Positions 1 through 8,181 of a stretch of DNA of 64,000 nucleotides are shown here, in pieces. Within the stretch, counting starts at the first letter, position 1. Each line of letters begins with the position of its first letter. The notes below the pieces were generated by a model. The model was not told where the DNA came from. It searched no databases and was given only the letters and a program-made list of their open reading frames with translations. Origin of the DNA: an uncultured Roseibium sp. (GTDB taxonomy: Bacteria > Pseudomonadota > Alphaproteobacteria > Rhizobiales > Stappiaceae); NCBI RefSeq assembly GCF_947494555.1, contig NZ_CANLVF010000008.1:1-64000 (forward strand), read 5' to 3'. Both the position numbers and the translations under genes were made by a program.

Positions 1-156
1 GCCATGGCCGTCGGAGACCGCTTCACCGTCCTCAACCGAGGAAAAACACTCGGAACAGCCGAACGCGGAAACATCAAGGCCGAAGAACTCCAGGAACTCA
101 TGGCAGGCGGACAGGAACTCGCTCAACTCGAGGGATCCCTCGGAGGGACGGTGTAG
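1..156 (+). CDS. frcA: Sugar ABC transporter ATP-binding protein, C-terminal fragment (FrcA/RbsA-like)
   Basis: The window opens inside this gene; only the last 51 codons and a TAG stop at 154-156 are present. The translated end contains GDRFTVLNRGKTLGTAERG and then LMAGGQEL and LEGSLGGTV. From memory this matches the extreme C-terminus of FrcA, the ATPase of the fructose/mannose/ribose import system of rhizobia, which would energise uptake across the inner membrane. No Walker or signature motif lies in the visible part, so the call rests on the tail alone. The rest of the transporter would lie upstream of the window. Another CUT2-family sugar ATPase is the main alternative. Confidence 0.75.
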   Translation, partial: AMAVGDRFTVLNRGKTLGTAERGNIKAEELQELMAGGQELAQLEGSLGGTV

Positions 157-165
157 CCAACACCG

Positions 166-192
166 GGCCGCGATCGGTCTTCGAGCGCGGCC
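166..192. terminator. Possible weak terminator hairpin after the sugar ABC gene
   Basis: A perfect 7-bp inverted repeat (GGCCGCG at 166-172, CGCGGCC at 186-192) with a 13-base loop lies between the stop at 156 and the convergent stop of the histidine kinase at 217. No T-run follows, so intrinsic termination is uncertain. The position between two converging genes is the main support. Confidence 0.3.
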
Positions 193-216
193 TGCCTCTA
201 TGGGGTATGATCGCCT

Positions 217-2247
217 TCAAGCGACTTTGCGGCACTTTGCCAATGGGACTGTCAGGACAAACTTTGTGCCCTGCCCCTTTCGCGAGACGCAGGAAAGCTC
301 CATTCCATTCTCGCGGGCGAGTTCGTAGCAAACCGACAGGCCGAGGCCGTGACCCTCGGATGATTCCCCTTTTTTGTAGGCCTGCGCAAATTCGGCAATC
401 TCGCTTTCATCCATCCCTTTGCCGGTGTCATAAACGCACAGGTTCAGGTAGCCTTCTTGCGATCTGACGCCGAAGAGCACCTTCCCGGCCTCGGTGTATT
501 TCACTGCATTTGAGACGAGGTTGCTCACGATCCGCATCATTGTGAGCGGCGGAACCGACACGCATTTGCTTGACACAACGCGGCGAAGCTCGATCCCTTT
601 CGAAACCGCCTCCTCCCTGAACATTTCGTGGACCGTGTCGAGAACCAGGGCGATTTCATATATTTCAGTTTCCGTGCCCTGATCGCCGTCAACCGGGGAG
701 TCATTCGTTTCAATACCCACGTTCTTATCGTCTGCCGGACCACTGTCGGCACTGTCAGGTGTCGTCTGCCGGAGATAATCGTTCGAGAGAGCCTCGATAT
801 AGTCAAAGGCCTCCTTCAGCCGCGACCGGACTTCCGGTTCCATTTCTGTCGCAAGACTGTCAACATTCATGCGCAACGACATGATCGGTTGCTTCAGGTC
901 GTGTGACGCCGTCGCCAGTTGCCTTTGCCGCAAGCTCGCCAGCTCTCTGGCTCGGGTATAATTGCGTTCTGCCACCAGCAGTTCCTGGCTGCGTTTTGCC
1001 TCCGCTTCCAATGCCGAAAATTCTGCCTGCACGGCTTTTGAATGCTGCCGCCGCAGATTGATAATATGAGCGGTGAGACCCGTCATGGTCGCAAAAAGCA
1101 GCACCGAGAACACGCTCTTGACCGCGGTCGAGACCGGAATGATCTCGGCGCGGCTTCCGGCGACCAGAAGGCCGACGAGCCCGACGCCGAGCAGTATTCC
1201 GGTCACCGCAATCAGGCTGCTTGTCAGATGAATCGCCCCGTGTCTGCGGCGCCAGATACCGCTCGCAACGAACATGACGATGAACATCAGCACCAGCAGC
1301 ACGTAGCTGAAAAGCGCCACATACGTCCCTGGTGAAAACAGCGAAATGACGAAGCCGAGAACGGACAAAAGACTGAGCGAGGACAGCGCGACGGACAGCT
1401 TTTTCGCACCCGGTTCGTCTTTTACCGACCGGCTGGAGATAAGAAAACCGGTCCCGGACAGAACAAACAGCAGGAAAAATCCCACCGTTGACTGAAATCC
1501 GGGCGTGTCAGGATAAAAGAAACGAAACCAGAGACCGTCGATATAGGCGATCAACGCAAGGCCGATAGTGAACTGAAGGGCATAGAGCATCCCGATCCAG
1601 TTTTTCATCGCCATATGGAACCCGAAGAAAAACACGAGGCTGGAAATGCAAAACGCGTAAAACGCCGTGTGCGTCACGCCGGATGCAAATGCCGATGCCT
1701 CGAGCTCAGCCGGTGTTTCCAGTGCCATTCGAAACGACTGAAATGGGCCAAACTTGAAATTCGCCAGCACGATGACCTTTTCCTGCGGCTCGATTTCAAA
1801 TACGGGCGTTCTGAGACGCGTCACGGAGTGGTTTTCAGCGACAAAGGGCGTAAAAATGGAATAGTCGATCAATGCTTCCGTAAAGCCGCTTTCGCGGATC
1901 ACGTAAACATCGAGTTCGCTGACCAGCGGAAGATCGACCACAAGCACAAACGGGTCGGCACTACGTCCGTCGTCGAGCGTGTCGTTGTGGATTTCGACAC
2001 CGGCCCAGGCTTCGGGTGCGTAATTCCACTCCAGCATGGTCGTGTCGAGATCCGGACTGAAGCCACCCGCACGGTAGAGCCTTAAAATGTCCCCCAGTGA
2101 CTTCGACGGATCGCTGAAAAAAGTCAGCTTGTCCCTGAGATCCGCAACACCCCGCCCCGGCTCCAGCGCAACGGTTTCGGCCCGTCCGCCGACTGAAGCG
2201 AAAAGGCAGAAAAACAGAAGTAAAACAAGACGAAGCGAACTGGCCAT
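217..2247 (-). CDS. 7TM-DISM sensor histidine kinase
   Basis: Inner-membrane hybrid of an extracytoplasmic sensor and a kinase, 676 residues. A signal peptide (residues 1-23) is followed by a periplasmic beta-rich region (about 25-180) of the 7TMR-DISMED type, then about seven hydrophobic helices (about 185-400), a short coiled coil, and a HisKA domain with the phospho-acceptor His449 in ATASHDLKQPIMS. The ATPase domain shows an N box (NLVSNAVKYTE), a G1 box (DTGKGM) and a G2 box (GHGLGLS). The response regulator gene starts 51 bases away on the other strand, so the two probably form a two-component pair sharing a control region. The ligand is unknown; 7TM-DISM sensors often sense carbohydrates. 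No strong Shine-Dalgarno is visible; the start was chosen because it gives a clean signal peptide. Confidence 0.88.
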   Translation of the reverse strand: MASSLRLVLLLFFCLFASVGGRAETVALEPGRGVADLRDKLTFFSDPSKSLGDILRLYRAGGFSPDLDTTMLEWNYAPEAWAGVEIHNDTLDDGRSADPFVLVVDLPLVSELDVYVIRESGFTEALIDYSIFTPFVAENHSVTRLRTPVFEIEPQEKVIVLANFKFGPFQSFRMALETPAELEASAFASGVTHTAFYAFCISSLVFFFGFHMAMKNWIGMLYALQFTIGLALIAYIDGLWFRFFYPDTPGFQSTVGFFLLFVLSGTGFLISSRSVKDEPGAKKLSVALSSLSLLSVLGFVISLFSPGTYVALFSYVLLVLMFIVMFVASGIWRRRHGAIHLTSSLIAVTGILLGVGLVGLLVAGSRAEIIPVSTAVKSVFSVLLFATMTGLTAHIINLRRQHSKAVQAEFSALEAEAKRSQELLVAERNYTRARELASLRQRQLATASHDLKQPIMSLRMNVDSLATEMEPEVRSRLKEAFDYIEALSNDYLRQTTPDSADSGPADDKNVGIETNDSPVDGDQGTETEIYEIALVLDTVHEMFREEAVSKGIELRRVVSSKCVSVPPLTMMRIVSNLVSNAVKYTEAGKVLFGVRSQEGYLNLCVYDTGKGMDESEIAEFAQAYKKGESSEGHGLGLSVCYELARENGMELSCVSRKGQGTKFVLTVPLAKCRKVA

Positions 2248-2298
2248 TTGAGTAGAGGCATGTCAGGGTTGGTATGAGTTTGAAAGGGATACTGGGCC

Positions 2299-2952
2299 GT
2301 GAACGACCAAAAATACAACGCAATTATTGCGGACGATCATGCAATTGTCCGCACCGGCCTGAAAGAAGCGCTCGAAAAACCCGGGCTGATCGAACCGGAA
2401 GGCATTCGCGTTGTTGCGGAGGCGGGCGACGGGCTCAGCGCGATTGCCGAAGTCCGCAAACACCGGCCGTCGCTTTTGCTGCTTGATGTATCGATGCCCA
2501 TGGCAGGCGGTGTCGAAGTGTTGGTGGAAGCAAGACGCTGGTCAAAGGATACCCGGGTTGTCGTCCTGACGGGCATATCCGCTGTTGGACTGGTGTCCGA
2601 TCTTGTTGAAACGGGCGTCGACGGGCTCTTTTCAAAAGCGGCGGACAATACCGAGTTCTACGAGAAGCTACCCGGAATCCTGCGCGGCCAACGTCACGTC
2701 TCCGAATATTTTCTGAAGATATTGGAAGAAGCGCCGACCCCTCCGGTCCTGACCGACAGGGAGCGTCAAACGCTGAACATGATCCTTACAGGCAAGTCGA
2801 ACAAGGAAATCGCCCAAGGCTTCGGCATTAGCATCAAAACAGTCGACAAGCATCGCACCAGCCTGATGCAGAAGCTGAAGGTACATTCCGTCCCGCAGCT
2901 GATCGCACGTGCATTGAAAGAGGGCCTGATCGATCCGTCCAAGGAATTGTGA
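2299..2952 (+). CDS. NarL/FixJ-family response regulator (LuxR-type HTH)
   Basis: A 217-residue two-domain regulator. The receiver domain (about 1-125) has the acidic pocket near the N-terminus (IIADDHAIVRTGL), phospho-acceptor Asp63 in LLLLDVSMPMAGG, and the conserved Thr region VVVLTGIS. The C-terminal LuxR-type helix-turn-helix (about 150-212) shows LTDRERQTLNMI, KSNKEIAQGFGIS and TVDKHRTSLMQKL. It starts with GTG at 2299, preceded by a GAAAGGGA Shine-Dalgarno at 2282-2289. Its divergent neighbour is a 7TM-DISM histidine kinase, the likely partner. Target genes cannot be told from the sequence; the genes for exported proteins downstream are candidates. Confidence 0.9.
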   Translation: MNDQKYNAIIADDHAIVRTGLKEALEKPGLIEPEGIRVVAEAGDGLSAIAEVRKHRPSLLLLDVSMPMAGGVEVLVEARRWSKDTRVVVLTGISAVGLVSDLVETGVDGLFSKAADNTEFYEKLPGILRGQRHVSEYFLKILEEAPTPPVLTDRERQTLNMILTGKSNKEIAQGFGISIKTVDKHRTSLMQKLKVHSVPQLIARALKEGLIDPSKEL

Positions 2953-3044
2953 CGGCCGCCGAAAGACTGGGGGATCAACCCTATGGCACCTGGCGCTGAA
3001 AAAGGAGACCCTCCTTTGAAACCTTACGACAAAGGACCTGCGTG

Positions 3045-3710
3045 ATGCGCTCCGTCAAACGTCTCCTCAATTCTCTCGCAGCAGTGTTTGCTGCCGTTTC
3101 CTTGCTCGGCGCACCTCTGACTCAGGCGCAATCGCTTGATGCTGGAGACGGTTTCAGGAGCCTTCGGGTCGCTCCGGGGGTGTCGGTTGCAGATGAGATG
3201 ATCGACCTCGTCCTGCCGTTTCTGCGGGGACATCCCGAAAGAGACGAAGGGAATGGCAGCATGCAGATGAGCATTCGCAAGCAGGATGACGGGTATGCGG
3301 TGAATATTGTGATGACGGGATATCTTGACGACAGCCTTTATGGAGAGCATTTCCGTGGATATGTTATCGCTCTGCCGGACGACAGATGGGAGTTGCTCTC
3401 CATGTCGGTGAAACCATTGTGCGCACGTGGTCGCAACGTCAATGGCTTCTGCGAAAACACACCTGCGGGCGAGAGAATTCTGGCTCCCGACGCTTTGCCG
3501 ACCGGGCCGGCAATGTGCGTCAAGGTGGCACTGGATGACACGCTCAATCTACGATCAGGGCCCGGCACGCGCCATCCCGTTGTAGGTTCCCTGGTGGCGG
3601 ATGATTGCGCAATTGAACTGTTCGACATCTGCGAAGGCAATTGGTGTCAGATCCGCTCAGGCAGGATATCGGGTTGGGTGAATACCCGTTATCTTGTGCC
3701 GATGAACTGA
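3045..3710 (+). CDS. Exported bacterial SH3-domain protein
   Basis: About 221 residues. A signal peptide ends near ALTQAQ (about residue 28). The middle part (about 30-150) resembles nothing I recognise. The C-terminal 60 residues form a bacterial SH3 (SH3_3-like) fold with the diagnostic LNLRSGPGTRHPVVGSL and a final GWVNTRYL, plus four cysteines that could pair in the periplasm. Such domains usually bind peptidoglycan or act as protein adaptors. A GTG at 3042 sits directly before the ATG at 3045; the AAAGGA at 3031-3036 suits the ATG better. It lies between a two-component regulator and another exported protein and may be a target of that system, which is inference. Confidence 0.75.
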   Translation: MRSVKRLLNSLAAVFAAVSLLGAPLTQAQSLDAGDGFRSLRVAPGVSVADEMIDLVLPFLRGHPERDEGNGSMQMSIRKQDDGYAVNIVMTGYLDDSLYGEHFRGYVIALPDDRWELLSMSVKPLCARGRNVNGFCENTPAGERILAPDALPTGPAMCVKVALDDTLNLRSGPGTRHPVVGSLVADDCAIELFDICEGNWCQIRSGRISGWVNTRYLVPMN

Positions 3711-3768
3711 AAGATGGGATTGCCGTCCTCGCGTGAGTTCGGCGTGTTAGAAGATGAACACCTGAAAG

Positions 3769-4644
3769 ATGGTCAACCGAAGTTCCAGTATAGCGAGACA
3801 TTGCGTTCCGGTGTTCCTGGCCGCCTGCCTTTTGGACTCCATGGCAGCGGGCATCGCGCATGCAAATGATGGCCGCAAACCGGCTTTTCTGGAAAGTGGC
3901 GACAACGACCTTATCCGCTTTCAGATGGGCGATACGGCGCAAGGCCGGACACCTGAAGCGGCGGATCGTTCATTGGAGGTAAGTGAACACATACCAGTCA
4001 TCAGTCCCTCCACGGCACCAAGCGCGTTGAAGGAACCTGGTACTTCCGAAACCCGCGCGAACGCGGCACCGAAACAATTGAACAAACAGCAGAGCGAAAC
4101 GCTCCGGTCACAGCGAGAACCAATAGCCACCGCGGTGGTCCGCAGGCAAGCATCGGGCAGGATTGTACCGGCTGCACCCGGGGAATCCCAGGCCCGGGTC
4201 CCGGAGCGCGAACGCCGGGAAAGGCTTTCCGGGCCGGCAACGAGCGGCCGCTTCAGCGACACCGCATCTGGCGCACTGCAGCTCGAAGCGCCGGAAGAGC
4301 AGGCACTCGACAGTTTTCAGATGGCGGAACCCGCACCCGCGCCGATACCGGAACCGACCCCGGTTCTGCCCGAGGGAGTTGATGCCAGGCTTGTGACCGT
4401 CTGTCTCAACAACCCGAATGGCGCAACAGGAGCAAAAGCCTTCGACATTCGAAGAGAGGGGCCACCGCGTTATGTGGCGGATGTCGGCGCGTCGGCCTGT
4501 GCCCGCTTCGAGCCGACCCGCCACACCCTTTATCTCTGGAAAACCAACGATATCGGCGCGCTTTCGCTCATCCTTTCAAACCGGATGGACTTGAACGGAG
4601 AGGATGGCACACAGGTTACGTTGGACTGGATTCGCGACAGATGA
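3769..4644 (+). CDS. Exported protein of unknown function, low-complexity middle
   Basis: I do not recognise this 291-residue protein. It has a likely signal peptide (cleavage after about residue 31, GIAHA), then a long segment (about 35-200) rich in Ala, Pro, Glu, Arg and Ser that looks disordered, ending in a Pro-rich stretch (PAPAPIPEPTPVLPEG). The final about 85 residues look folded, with two cysteines (VTVCLNN and SACARFEP) that could form a disulfide, and end in LDWIRDR. The layout suggests a periplasmic domain on a flexible linker. It follows the SH3 gene by 58 bases in the same direction, so the two may be co-transcribed. Confidence 0.6.
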   Translation: MVNRSSSIARHCVPVFLAACLLDSMAAGIAHANDGRKPAFLESGDNDLIRFQMGDTAQGRTPEAADRSLEVSEHIPVISPSTAPSALKEPGTSETRANAAPKQLNKQQSETLRSQREPIATAVVRRQASGRIVPAAPGESQARVPERERRERLSGPATSGRFSDTASGALQLEAPEEQALDSFQMAEPAPAPIPEPTPVLPEGVDARLVTVCLNNPNGATGAKAFDIRREGPPRYVADVGASACARFEPTRHTLYLWKTNDIGALSLILSNRMDLNGEDGTQVTLDWIRDR

Positions 4645-4653
4645 CAAGGAAAA

Positions 4654-4676
4654 GGGCGGACTGAGAAAGACCGCCC
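4654..4676. terminator. Possible shared terminator hairpin between converging genes
   Basis: A 6-bp inverted repeat (GGGCGG at 4654-4659, CCGCCC at 4671-4676) with an 11-base loop lies between the stop at 4644 and the opposing stop at 4700. There is no T-run on the plus strand; an AAAA just before it gives a short T-run for the minus-strand transcript, so it may serve that gene better. Confidence 0.4.
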
Positions 4677-4699
4677 GCCACCGCGTTGAGTGCGGCTGT

Positions 4700-6535
4700 T
4701 CAGTGTCCGGTGACTTGCGCCATCCTGACAAGGTTCAAAAACTCGGATCGATAACCGAGGGTATCGTCTCCCCTGTTGGCCTGCGCCAAACGCTCGACAT
4801 CCTGGTACGTCCATTCTTCCAGGTAATCGCTCCCTTTCAGCATCTGGCCAAAAGCGGCAACGGCTGCGGCAAAACGAGTTTCTGACGGAGGAACGTTTGA
4901 AGTATCTGCGGTCACCGGCGTCGAAATGAGTTTGCTCTTTTCAGCGCCTGGCGTCTTGTAGCGCAGCTTGACGAAGGCCAGCTCGCCTTCAAAAGCCTGC
5001 GCATCCGGGCTCGACGATGCTTCGCCATTTCCATAGCGCAGATCGGCAAATTTTCGCGCAGGTGAGCCAACCGGTGTGATCTCGTAAAGCGCGGTCACAT
5101 TATGGCCTGCACCAATGTCGCCGGCATCGACTTTGTCGTTTCTGAAGTCTTCCGTCTTGAGGGCGCGGGTTTCATAACCGATGAGCCTGTATTCGGCGAC
5201 GGTCTGGGGATTGAATTCGACCTGGATCTTTACATCCTGCGCGATCATGGAAATCGAGCTGACCACCTGGTCAACAAGCACTTTTCTGGCTTCAGAAAGC
5301 GTGTCGATATAAGCAGCAACGCCCTGACCGTTCTGCGCAAGCGTTTGCATCAGCTCATCATTGTAGTTGCCGCGGCCAAAGCCGAGAACGGAAAGCGCAG
5401 TGCCATTGTCGCGTTGTTCCGAAATATAGCGCTTCAGGCTCTCCGTATCGGAGAGGCCGACGTTGAAATCGCCATCGGTGGCAAGGATCACACGTGTCTG
5501 TTCGCCCTCACCGGTCATTTTTTCCGCAAGCGCATAAGCGCCCTTCAGACCTGCGTGACCCGCCGTCGACCCGCCCGATGTAAGTGCATCGATCTTTTGC
5601 AGGATGAGAGACCTGTCGGAGGCCCTAGTCGGCTCCAGCAATACGCCCGCGCTTCCGGCGTAGGTGACGATTGCGACCTCGTCCTCGGCCCGAAGGGATG
5701 ACAGCAACAGCCTGAAAGACTGCTGAAGCAGCGGCAGTTTGTTGGCGTCCGCCATGGAACCGGACGTGTCGATCAGGAACACCAGGTTCTGTGGCGGCAG
5801 CTCGGCCAACGGCACCTTGTAGCCCTGAACACCGATTTGCATCAGTTTGGTGTCCGCGTTCCAGGGTGTTTCTATGACGGAGATGCTCGTTTTAAAGGGC
5901 ACCTCTCGGCTTTGCGGAACGTCGTAGTCGTAAGGGAAGTAATTGATCATTTCCTCTACACGCACTGCATCCTGGTTCGGCAGGTAGCCACCAGTGAGGC
6001 TGGCACGCACGAAAGAATAGGACGCGGTATCCACATCGATCGAAAAGGTCGAGACCGGGTCGTTTGCCGTCTGCTTCAGAGGGTTCGGCGCAGCTGATGC
6101 AAATCGTTCCCGGTCATTTGGCTGAATGACGGGACGCGCAGAATCCGGTGATGTCAGGCTGAGCTGTCCGGCAAGACCGTCTGTAAAATGGGCCCGTTCA
6201 TTTATCCGGTTGGACCGTTGTCGGACCTCTCCGGCCGGAGCAATACCGTGTTTCTGGGACACAGCTGAGGTTCGTATTTCTTGGGGCGCCGGCGCAGGTG
6301 TTGGAAGAGGTGCGTCAACCGGAGCTTCAACTGGTGCTTCGATCGGCCTATTTCCTGTTTCAGCGCGCAGTCGCTCATGCTCCGTACGCTGCTGCCCAAG
6401 CGTCGAAGGTGCCGTTGAACCTGAAAAATGACTATCAAAATCGATCGATTGCGTCACCACGGCGGCAACGGCAAGTGTGACAATGGATGCTGAGCCGATC
6501 AGAACGGCTTTCGGGAGACGTTTGCTGGGTATCAT
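4700..6535 (-). CDS. Membrane-anchored von Willebrand factor A protein (YfbK-like)
   Basis: A 611-residue protein with an N-terminal hydrophobic anchor (about 9-28), a disordered Ala/Pro-rich linker holding a PVEAPVDAPLPTPAPAP stretch, a VWA-N region (TFSIDVDTASYSFVR), a VWA domain with the MIDAS motif DTSGS starting at Asp256, and a C-terminal DUF3520-like region. Family members occur widely and are called YfbK; VWA domains bind metal-dependent protein ligands, but the role is unknown. A start 36 codons upstream (6643) is possible, but the ATG at 6535 has a good Shine-Dalgarno (GGAAGGA, 9 bases upstream) and puts the hydrophobic segment at the N-terminus. It appears to be a single-gene unit. 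Confidence 0.85.
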   Translation of the reverse strand: MIPSKRLPKAVLIGSASIVTLAVAAVVTQSIDFDSHFSGSTAPSTLGQQRTEHERLRAETGNRPIEAPVEAPVDAPLPTPAPAPQEIRTSAVSQKHGIAPAGEVRQRSNRINERAHFTDGLAGQLSLTSPDSARPVIQPNDRERFASAAPNPLKQTANDPVSTFSIDVDTASYSFVRASLTGGYLPNQDAVRVEEMINYFPYDYDVPQSREVPFKTSISVIETPWNADTKLMQIGVQGYKVPLAELPPQNLVFLIDTSGSMADANKLPLLQQSFRLLLSSLRAEDEVAIVTYAGSAGVLLEPTRASDRSLILQKIDALTSGGSTAGHAGLKGAYALAEKMTGEGEQTRVILATDGDFNVGLSDTESLKRYISEQRDNGTALSVLGFGRGNYNDELMQTLAQNGQGVAAYIDTLSEARKVLVDQVVSSISMIAQDVKIQVEFNPQTVAEYRLIGYETRALKTEDFRNDKVDAGDIGAGHNVTALYEITPVGSPARKFADLRYGNGEASSSPDAQAFEGELAFVKLRYKTPGAEKSKLISTPVTADTSNVPPSETRFAAAVAAFGQMLKGSDYLEEWTYQDVERLAQANRGDDTLGYRSEFLNLVRMAQVTGH

Positions 6536-7094
6536 GGTGGCGGTTCCTTCCGCAGCCGCAGAATGAAGGCTCGGGCGCCCTTGTCTGACGGCCATGAGAA
6601 TGTTGATTGAAAAAATCCTGGCTGCACCGCCCCCCAAGACCATGAATTTCCGCAGATTTTAGCGGTAGCGGCACCTACGCGTGCCGGTCCTCATGGCAAC
6701 AACACTCACTTTGCCCGCAGCATGGCGCTTCGGGCACAAGTAAGCTGGTGCATTTTCGTATCTCTTCGTGTCGTGCTCCTTTCGCTTGGCCGGACCACAA
6801 CGGGTTGGCCTGTTGGTTGCGGATGGAAAGGTGGCAGCTGACAATTGCAATCGGTATGGGGTCGATACCCCATATTTGGCTCGCTGCATTTCGGCACCAC
6901 GCAAAAGCGCCGTGCGCAAAACAAGAAACGCGTGAGAACGCGTTTTAGACTGTTGGAGTTGTCTTCAAAGACATGAGCGAGGTTAACAGGATCTTCTGCG
7001 TGTGGTGTACTTTGGGCTCTGATTTGTAATTGTATTTCTACGAACAATCGCTACATAGAAATCATCTTATTGTTTGATATTCAGGAAGGGGCAC
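6536..7094. other. Intergenic region without a recognised gene
   Basis: About 560 bases between the divergent VWA gene and the AAA+ cassette. I see no convincing coding frame. It holds a hairpin at 6926-6945 and becomes clearly AT-rich from about 7015 to 7085, just before the first cassette gene, where its promoter is likely, though no convincing -35/-10 pair stands out. Confidence 0.6.
6926..6945. repeat. Inverted repeat upstream of the AAA+ cassette
   Basis: AAACGCG at 6926-6932 and CGCGTTT at 6939-6945 form a perfect 7-bp inverted repeat around TGAGAA, followed by TT. It could be an operator or a bidirectional terminator, but no gene runs into it from either side, so an operator for the cassette about 150 bases downstream is the more interesting reading. 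Confidence 0.45.
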
Positions 7095-8171
7095 ATGGCG
7101 GATTTCAGCGCTCAAATTGAAAAATCCAAACAGGAAGTCGCAGCGGCACAACAGAAGATCAGCGAGCTGACCTCTAAAATCGAAACCGCACGATCCAAGC
7201 TCGATTCCGGTCAGGATATTTCCATCGACATCGAAAACGCGACGCTGGACGATGTGCACTCGCATACCGAACTCATGGGCGCGAATATCGCCGAACTCAT
7301 CATGGGCCTTGATGACGTGACGGCAAATTTTTCGAAAGATTTCGACGCCATGCGGTCAAAGACCGGCTGGGAAAGCTTCATTGGAATTTTTTCAAAGGCA
7401 AGGTCGGACAGCATTCGCCAGGAGCGCATGCGCACGGCGAGCATCGACGACAAGCTTCAGGACCTGATTTCCAAGTCGAATGTCATCGGTCAGTTGCTTC
7501 AGGATCAGCTGAATACACTGAACGAGCACAGCAAGCGCGTTGAGGGCAATTTGAGCGAAACGCTCAACCAGCGTGAACAGACCGTTGCCGGCCTTGAGAC
7601 TCTCAAGAAAGATCTCCTGGCGATGGATCCCAAGATCATCGCGCTGGAAAACAAGATATCCGTGGAGACAGATGCTGCCGCGCGCACCAAACTGGAATCC
7701 GAGCTTGCGGAATTGAATTCCGAATACAACCGGCTCGCCCAGGAAGAACAGGTCAAGCTCGCCGAAAGCCAGACGCTCGAGCGCTACATCGAAAAAGGCA
7801 AGACCTGGGTCGACAGTCTGCAAAACCAGGCCGCCACTCAAATGGTGTTGATCAACAAGCTGCAGACGGACACAAAACAACGCGTCGTCCTTTACGATGC
7901 CCTGGTCAAGTCGCTGAAGACTGCGCAACAGCAGGACGTCGCGCACAAGATCAATGAGATCGGTGTCGCAACCGACAAGGAAGCGCAATCTGCCATGGCC
8001 GCCATCGGATCAGCCACAAATCAACGCATGGCCGACATGATGGAAGCGCACGAAGACCATATGGTCTTTGCCCGCAAGGTTCTGGAAGAAAAGGCAAAGT
8101 CGGACGAACGTTTTGCGCGCCGTTTCCAGCAGATTGTCGACAAACACGACAAGAACGCCTACGGAGCCTGA
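7095..8171 (+). CDS. Coiled-coil protein of unknown function, first gene of AAA+ cassette
   Basis: A 358-residue soluble protein without signal peptide or membrane helix. Heptad-rich segments dominate: about 1-45, about 105-155 and about 165-260 (Glu/Gln/Lys/Leu-rich helices such as LESELAELNSEYNRLAQEE), and again near the C-terminus. A central block includes the short Gly-rich GWESFIGIFSKARSD. The ATG at 7095 has a strong Shine-Dalgarno (AGGAAGGGG, 7083-7091); an upstream in-frame start at 7074 has none. It begins a five-gene run with gaps of 10, 9, -4 and -1 bases, so its function is probably tied to the AAA+ ATPase two genes on, perhaps as substrate or adaptor. I do not recognise the family. 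Confidence 0.75.
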   Translation: MADFSAQIEKSKQEVAAAQQKISELTSKIETARSKLDSGQDISIDIENATLDDVHSHTELMGANIAELIMGLDDVTANFSKDFDAMRSKTGWESFIGIFSKARSDSIRQERMRTASIDDKLQDLISKSNVIGQLLQDQLNTLNEHSKRVEGNLSETLNQREQTVAGLETLKKDLLAMDPKIIALENKISVETDAAARTKLESELAELNSEYNRLAQEEQVKLAESQTLERYIEKGKTWVDSLQNQAATQMVLINKLQTDTKQRVVLYDALVKSLKTAQQQDVAHKINEIGVATDKEAQSAMAAIGSATNQRMADMMEAHEDHMVFARKVLEEKAKSDERFARRFQQIVDKHDKNAYGA

Positions 8172-8181
8172 GGGCTGAACG

